Below, piece by piece: positions 60,905-64,000 of a DNA stretch of 64,000 nucleotides; within the stretch, counting starts at the first letter, position 1, and each line of letters opens with the position of its first letter. Origin of the DNA: Roseovarius nubinhibens ISM (GTDB taxonomy: Bacteria > Pseudomonadota > Alphaproteobacteria > Rhodobacterales > Rhodobacteraceae); the NCBI RefSeq assembly GCF_000152625.1, contig NZ_CH724156.1, positions 1,675,466 through 1,739,465 of the forward strand. Reading direction: 5' to 3'. The position numbers and the translations under genes were made by a program. Under the pieces are notes generated by a model. It did no database searches and was not told where the DNA came from. It worked only from the letters and a program-made list of their open reading frames with translations.

Positions 60905-63799
60905 ATGGCGATGGAAAAAACCTTTGACGCGGCCGCAGCTGAGGCACGGCTTATCGAGGCCTGGGAACAGGCCGGCGCTTTCCGGGCCGGGGCCAATGCC
61001 AAGCCCGGCCGCGACAGCTATTCCATCATGATCCCGCCGCCCAATGTCACCGGCGTGCTGCACATGGGCCATGCCTTCAATAACACGCTGCAGGATATTC
61101 TCATCCGCTGGAAGCGGATGCAGGGCTTTGACACGCTCTGGCAGCCCGGCACCGATCACGCGGGCATCGCCACCCAGATGGTCGTCGAACGCGAGCTTGC
61201 CAAAGAGGGCAAGAAGCGCACGGATTTCAGCCGTGATGAGTTCCTGTCGCGGATCTGGGCCTGGAAAGAGCAATCGGGCGGCACCATCATCAATCAGCTC
61301 AAGCGCCTCGGCGCGTCTTGCGATTTCGACCGCACTGCCTTTACCATGGCGGGCGCGGCGGGCGACACAAGCACGGGCCACGAAAACTCGCCGAATTTCC
61401 ACGACGCGGTGATCAAGGTCTTTGTGGAGATGTACAACAAGGGGCTGATCTATCGCGGCAAGCGGCTGGTCAACTGGGACCCGCATTTTGAAACCGCCAT
61501 TTCCGATCTCGAGGTCGAGAATGTCGAAGTGGCCGGTCACATGTGGCATTTCAAATACCCGCTCGCCGGCGGCGCCACCTATGACTATGTCGAGAAGGAC
61601 GAGGACGGCAACGTCACCCTCCGCGAGACCCGCGACTATATCTCCATCGCCACGACGCGCCCCGAAACCATGCTCGGCGATGGCGCGGTGGCGGTGCACC
61701 CCTCGGACGAACGTTACGCGCCCATCGTAGGCCAACTCTGCGAAATCCCCGTCGGTCCCAAGGAACACCGCCGCCTGATCCCGATCATCACCGATGATTA
61801 CCCCGATCCGAATTTCGGCTCGGGCGCGGTCAAGATCACCGGCGCCCATGATTTCAACGACTATCAGGTGGCCAAGCGCGGCGGCATCCCGATGTACCGG
61901 CTGATGGACACCCGCGGCCAGATGCGGGCCGATGGCGCCCCCTATGCCGACGAGGCCGCCAAGGCCCAGGCCCATGCCAAGGGGGCGGCCTTCACCGAGG
62001 CCGAGGCCGATGCGATCAACCTCGTCCCCGATCACCTGCGCGGTCTCGACCGGTTCGAGGCCCGCGCCAAGGTGGTCGAGGAAATCACCGCCGAAGGTCT
62101 CGCCGTGATGACGACCGAGACCCGCACCGACGAGGACGGCAACGCGCAGGAGGTGGCCGTGCCGCTGGTCGAGAACAAGCCGATCATGCAGCCCTTCGGC
62201 GACCGCTCCAAAGTGGTGATCGAGCCGATGCTCACCGACCAATGGTTCGTCGATGCCGAGAAAATCGTCGGCCCCGCCCTCGATGCGGTGCGCGATGGCA
62301 CGGTGAAGATCCTGCCCGAGAGCGGCGAAAAGACCTATTACCACTGGCTCGAGAACATCGAGCCTTGGTGCATCTCGCGTCAGCTCTGGTGGGGCCATCA
62401 GATCCCGGTGTGGTTCGACGAGGAGGGCCACCAATATTGCGCCCCGACCGAGGCCGAGGCACAGGCACAGGCGGGCGAAGGCGTCACGCTCACCCGCGAT
62501 CCCGACGTGCTCGACACCTGGTTCTCATCCGGTCTGTGGCCCATCGGCACGCTCGGCTGGCCCGAGGAGACCGAGGAATACAAACGCTATTTCCCGACCT
62601 CGACCCTGGTCACCGGTCAGGACATTCTCTTCTTCTGGGTCGCCCGGATGATGATGATGCAACTCGCCGTCGTCGATCAGGTGCCCTTTGACACCGTCTA
62701 CCTGCACGGGCTCGTCCGCGACGCCAAGGGCAAGAAGATGTCGAAATCCACCGGCAACGTCATCGATCCGCTCGAGATCATCGACGAATACGGGGCCGAC
62801 GCGCTGCGCTTTACCAATGCCGCCATGGCCTCGCTCGGCGGCGTGCTGAAACTCGATATGCAGCGCATCGCCGGCTATCGCAATTTCGGCACCAAGCTCT
62901 GGAACGCCGCCCGCTTTGCCGAGATGAACGGCGCCACCGGCAGCGATGGCCAGATCCCCACACCCGAGGCCACGGTCAACCGCTGGATCATCGGCGAAAC
63001 CGCCAAGGTCCGGCAGGTGGTGGACGAGGCGCTCGAAACCTTCCGTTTCAACGACGCGGCACAGGCGCTCTATGGCTTTGTCTGGGGCAAGGTCTGCGAC
63101 TGGTATGTCGAGTTCTCGAAACCGCTGCTGCTCGATGGCGATGACGCCACCAAGGCGGAAACCCAGGCGACCATGGCCTGGGTCATCGACCAATGTCTGA
63201 TCCTGCTGCACCCGATCATGCCCTTCATCACCGAAGAGCTCTGGGGCACTTTGGGCCGCCGCGACACGATGCTCGCCCATGCCGATTGGCCGACATACGG
63301 GGCCGAGTTCGTCGATCCCGCCGCCGACCGCGAAATGAACTGGGTGATCTCGCTTGTCGAGGCGGTCCGCTCGGCCCGCGCCCAGATGCATGTGCCCGCC
63401 GGTGCCAAAATCCCGATGGTGGTGACCACGCTCGACGCCGCCGGTCAGACCGCCTGGGACAGCAACGAGACGATGATCAAACGCCTGACCCGGGTCGAGA
63501 GCCTCGATAAGGTTGCAAGCTTCCCCAAAGGCTCGATCACCGTCGCCGTCGAAGGCGGCAGCTTTGGCCTGCCGCTCGCCGATATCATCGACATCGACGC
63601 CGAAAAGGCCCGTCTCGAAAAGACACTGGGCAAGCTCGCCAAGGAACTCGGGGGCCTGCGCGGACGGCTCAACAACCCGAAATTCGTGGCCAGCGCCCCG
63701 GATGAGGTGGTCGAAGAGGCCCGCGACAATCTCGCCCTGCGCGAAGAGGAAGAGACCAAGCTCAAAGAAGCGCTGGCCCGGCTCTCCGAGGTCGACTGA
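60905..63799 (+). CDS. valS: Valyl-tRNA synthetase
   Basis: A 964-residue class I aminoacyl-tRNA synthetase. HIGH motif in [19 protein letters not shown] in [13 protein letters not shown], editing-domain [15 protein letters not shown], and a C-terminal coiled coil (residues 880-960) that binds tRNA. The length is standard. ATG 60905 starts [19 protein letters not shown] 60911 is possible. Confidence 0.97.
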   Translation: MAMEKTFDAAAAEARLIEAWEQAGAFRAGANAKPGRDSYSIMIPPPNVTGVLHMGHAFNNTLQDILIRWKRMQGFDTLWQPGTDHAGIATQMVVERELAKEGKKRTDFSRDEFLSRIWAWKEQSGGTIINQLKRLGASCDFDRTAFTMAGAAGDTSTGHENSPNFHDAVIKVFVEMYNKGLIYRGKRLVNWDPHFETAISDLEVENVEVAGHMWHFKYPLAGGATYDYVEKDEDGNVTLRETRDYISIATTRPETMLGDGAVAVHPSDERYAPIVGQLCEIPVGPKEHRRLIPIITDDYPDPNFGSGAVKITGAHDFNDYQVAKRGGIPMYRLMDTRGQMRADGAPYADEAAKAQAHAKGAAFTEAEADAINLVPDHLRGLDRFEARAKVVEEITAEGLAVMTTETRTDEDGNAQEVAVPLVENKPIMQPFGDRSKVVIEPMLTDQWFVDAEKIVGPALDAVRDGTVKILPESGEKTYYHWLENIEPWCISRQLWWGHQIPVWFDEEGHQYCAPTEAEAQAQAGEGVTLTRDPDVLDTWFSSGLWPIGTLGWPEETEEYKRYFPTSTLVTGQDILFFWVARMMMMQLAVVDQVPFDTVYLHGLVRDAKGKKMSKSTGNVIDPLEIIDEYGADALRFTNAAMASLGGVLKLDMQRIAGYRNFGTKLWNAARFAEMNGATGSDGQIPTPEATVNRWIIGETAKVRQVVDEALETFRFNDAAQALYGFVWGKVCDWYVEFSKPLLLDGDDATKAETQATMAWVIDQCLILLHPIMPFITEELWGTLGRRDTMLAHADWPTYGAEFVDPAADREMNWVISLVEAVRSARAQMHVPAGAKIPMVVTTLDAAGQTAWDSNETMIKRLTRVESLDKVASFPKGSITVAVEGGSFGLPLADIIDIDAEKARLEKTLGKLAKELGGLRGRLNNPKFVASAPDEVVEEARDNLALREEEETKLKEALARLSEVD

Positions 63800-63924
63800 C
63801 CTTCGGGGCGACCTGCGGCGCGGCGTTCCTGGGCAGGCGGGCTGACAGGGCTGGCCTTGGGCGGCGAATGGCGGTTAACTCCGCCATAGCCGCCCGCGCC
63901 CACCGCATTCCAAGGAGCCGCCCG

Positions 63925-64000
63925 ATGCCCGCGCCCACCAACACCTTCAAATCCGCCCTCGCCTCGGGCGATCTGCTGCTCGGCTGCTGGGCAGGGTTCG
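63925..64000 (+). CDS. HpcH/HpaI aldolase family protein, 5' end only
   Basis: The first 25 codons (MPAPTNTFKSALASGDLLLG, then CWAGF) after AAGGAG at 63912-63917. TFKSALASG...LGCWAGF matches the start of HpcH/HpaI aldolases, which split 2-keto-3-deoxy acids. The gene runs past the window edge. Confidence 0.75.
   Translation, partial: MPAPTNTFKSALASGDLLLGCWAGF

Overview
The window is a high-GC stretch that looks like a marine alphaproteobacterium of the Roseobacter group (Rhodobacterales). The grounds are a trimethylamine monooxygenase and dimethylamine monooxygenase cluster, a probable sulfoacetate cluster, TAXI-TRAP and tripartite tricarboxylate (TTT) transporters, PutR/PutA, and the long antisense ORFs typical of such genomes. 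The genus cannot be fixed from the sequence alone. There are about 50 protein genes, one tRNA, one clear single-nonsense pseudogene, one gene remnant and one gene cut by the right edge.

Left part (1-13.1 kb): methylated-amine use. A GntR regulator and a signal-peptide-less amide-receptor-like protein lie beside tmm (TMA to TMAO), an Amt-type channel with a tiny membrane protein, the dmmDABC operon (dimethylamine to methylamine, formaldehyde passed to tetrahydrofolate), a Gdx/SugE exporter and a TAXI-TRAP transporter. At 13.3-17.2 kb is a conserved operon with circularly permuted ATP-grasp, alpha-E, transglutaminase-like and Anbu (proteasome-like) proteins, followed by an RND efflux pair and an unrecognised protein.

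At 23.0-27.6 kb a minus-strand operon for hydroxyproline catabolism (DapA-type deaminase, proline-racemase-family enzyme, GntR regulator, ketoglutarate semialdehyde dehydrogenase) carries related operator-like sites at three positions. At 28.1-40.5 kb lies an apparently acquired island of lower GC. It has a complete hlyC-A-B-D-like order: a HlyC-family acyltransferase with its catalytic His replaced, a 2287-residue RTX exoprotein with a 1602-bp tandem duplication, a type I ABC exporter and a HlyD adaptor. It also holds a QueC-like PP-loop protein and a gene remnant, and a 77-bp near-perfect direct repeat bounds it on both sides.

At 40.5-47.7 kb a LacI regulator (SauR-like), a TctABC transporter, an acylating aldehyde dehydrogenase and an acyl-CoA ligase fit sulfoacetate degradation (sauRST type). 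tRNA-Leu(UAA), putR/putA, a rhomboid protease, a GFA-family protein, an inositol-monophosphatase-family protein, metR/metF and a nonsense-mutated PaaI thioesterase follow. Near the right end a LysR regulator is divergent from a PhyH-family dioxygenase plus a PhnZ-like HD oxygenase, suggesting oxidative C-P bond cleavage. The window ends with valS and the start of an HpcH/HpaI aldolase.
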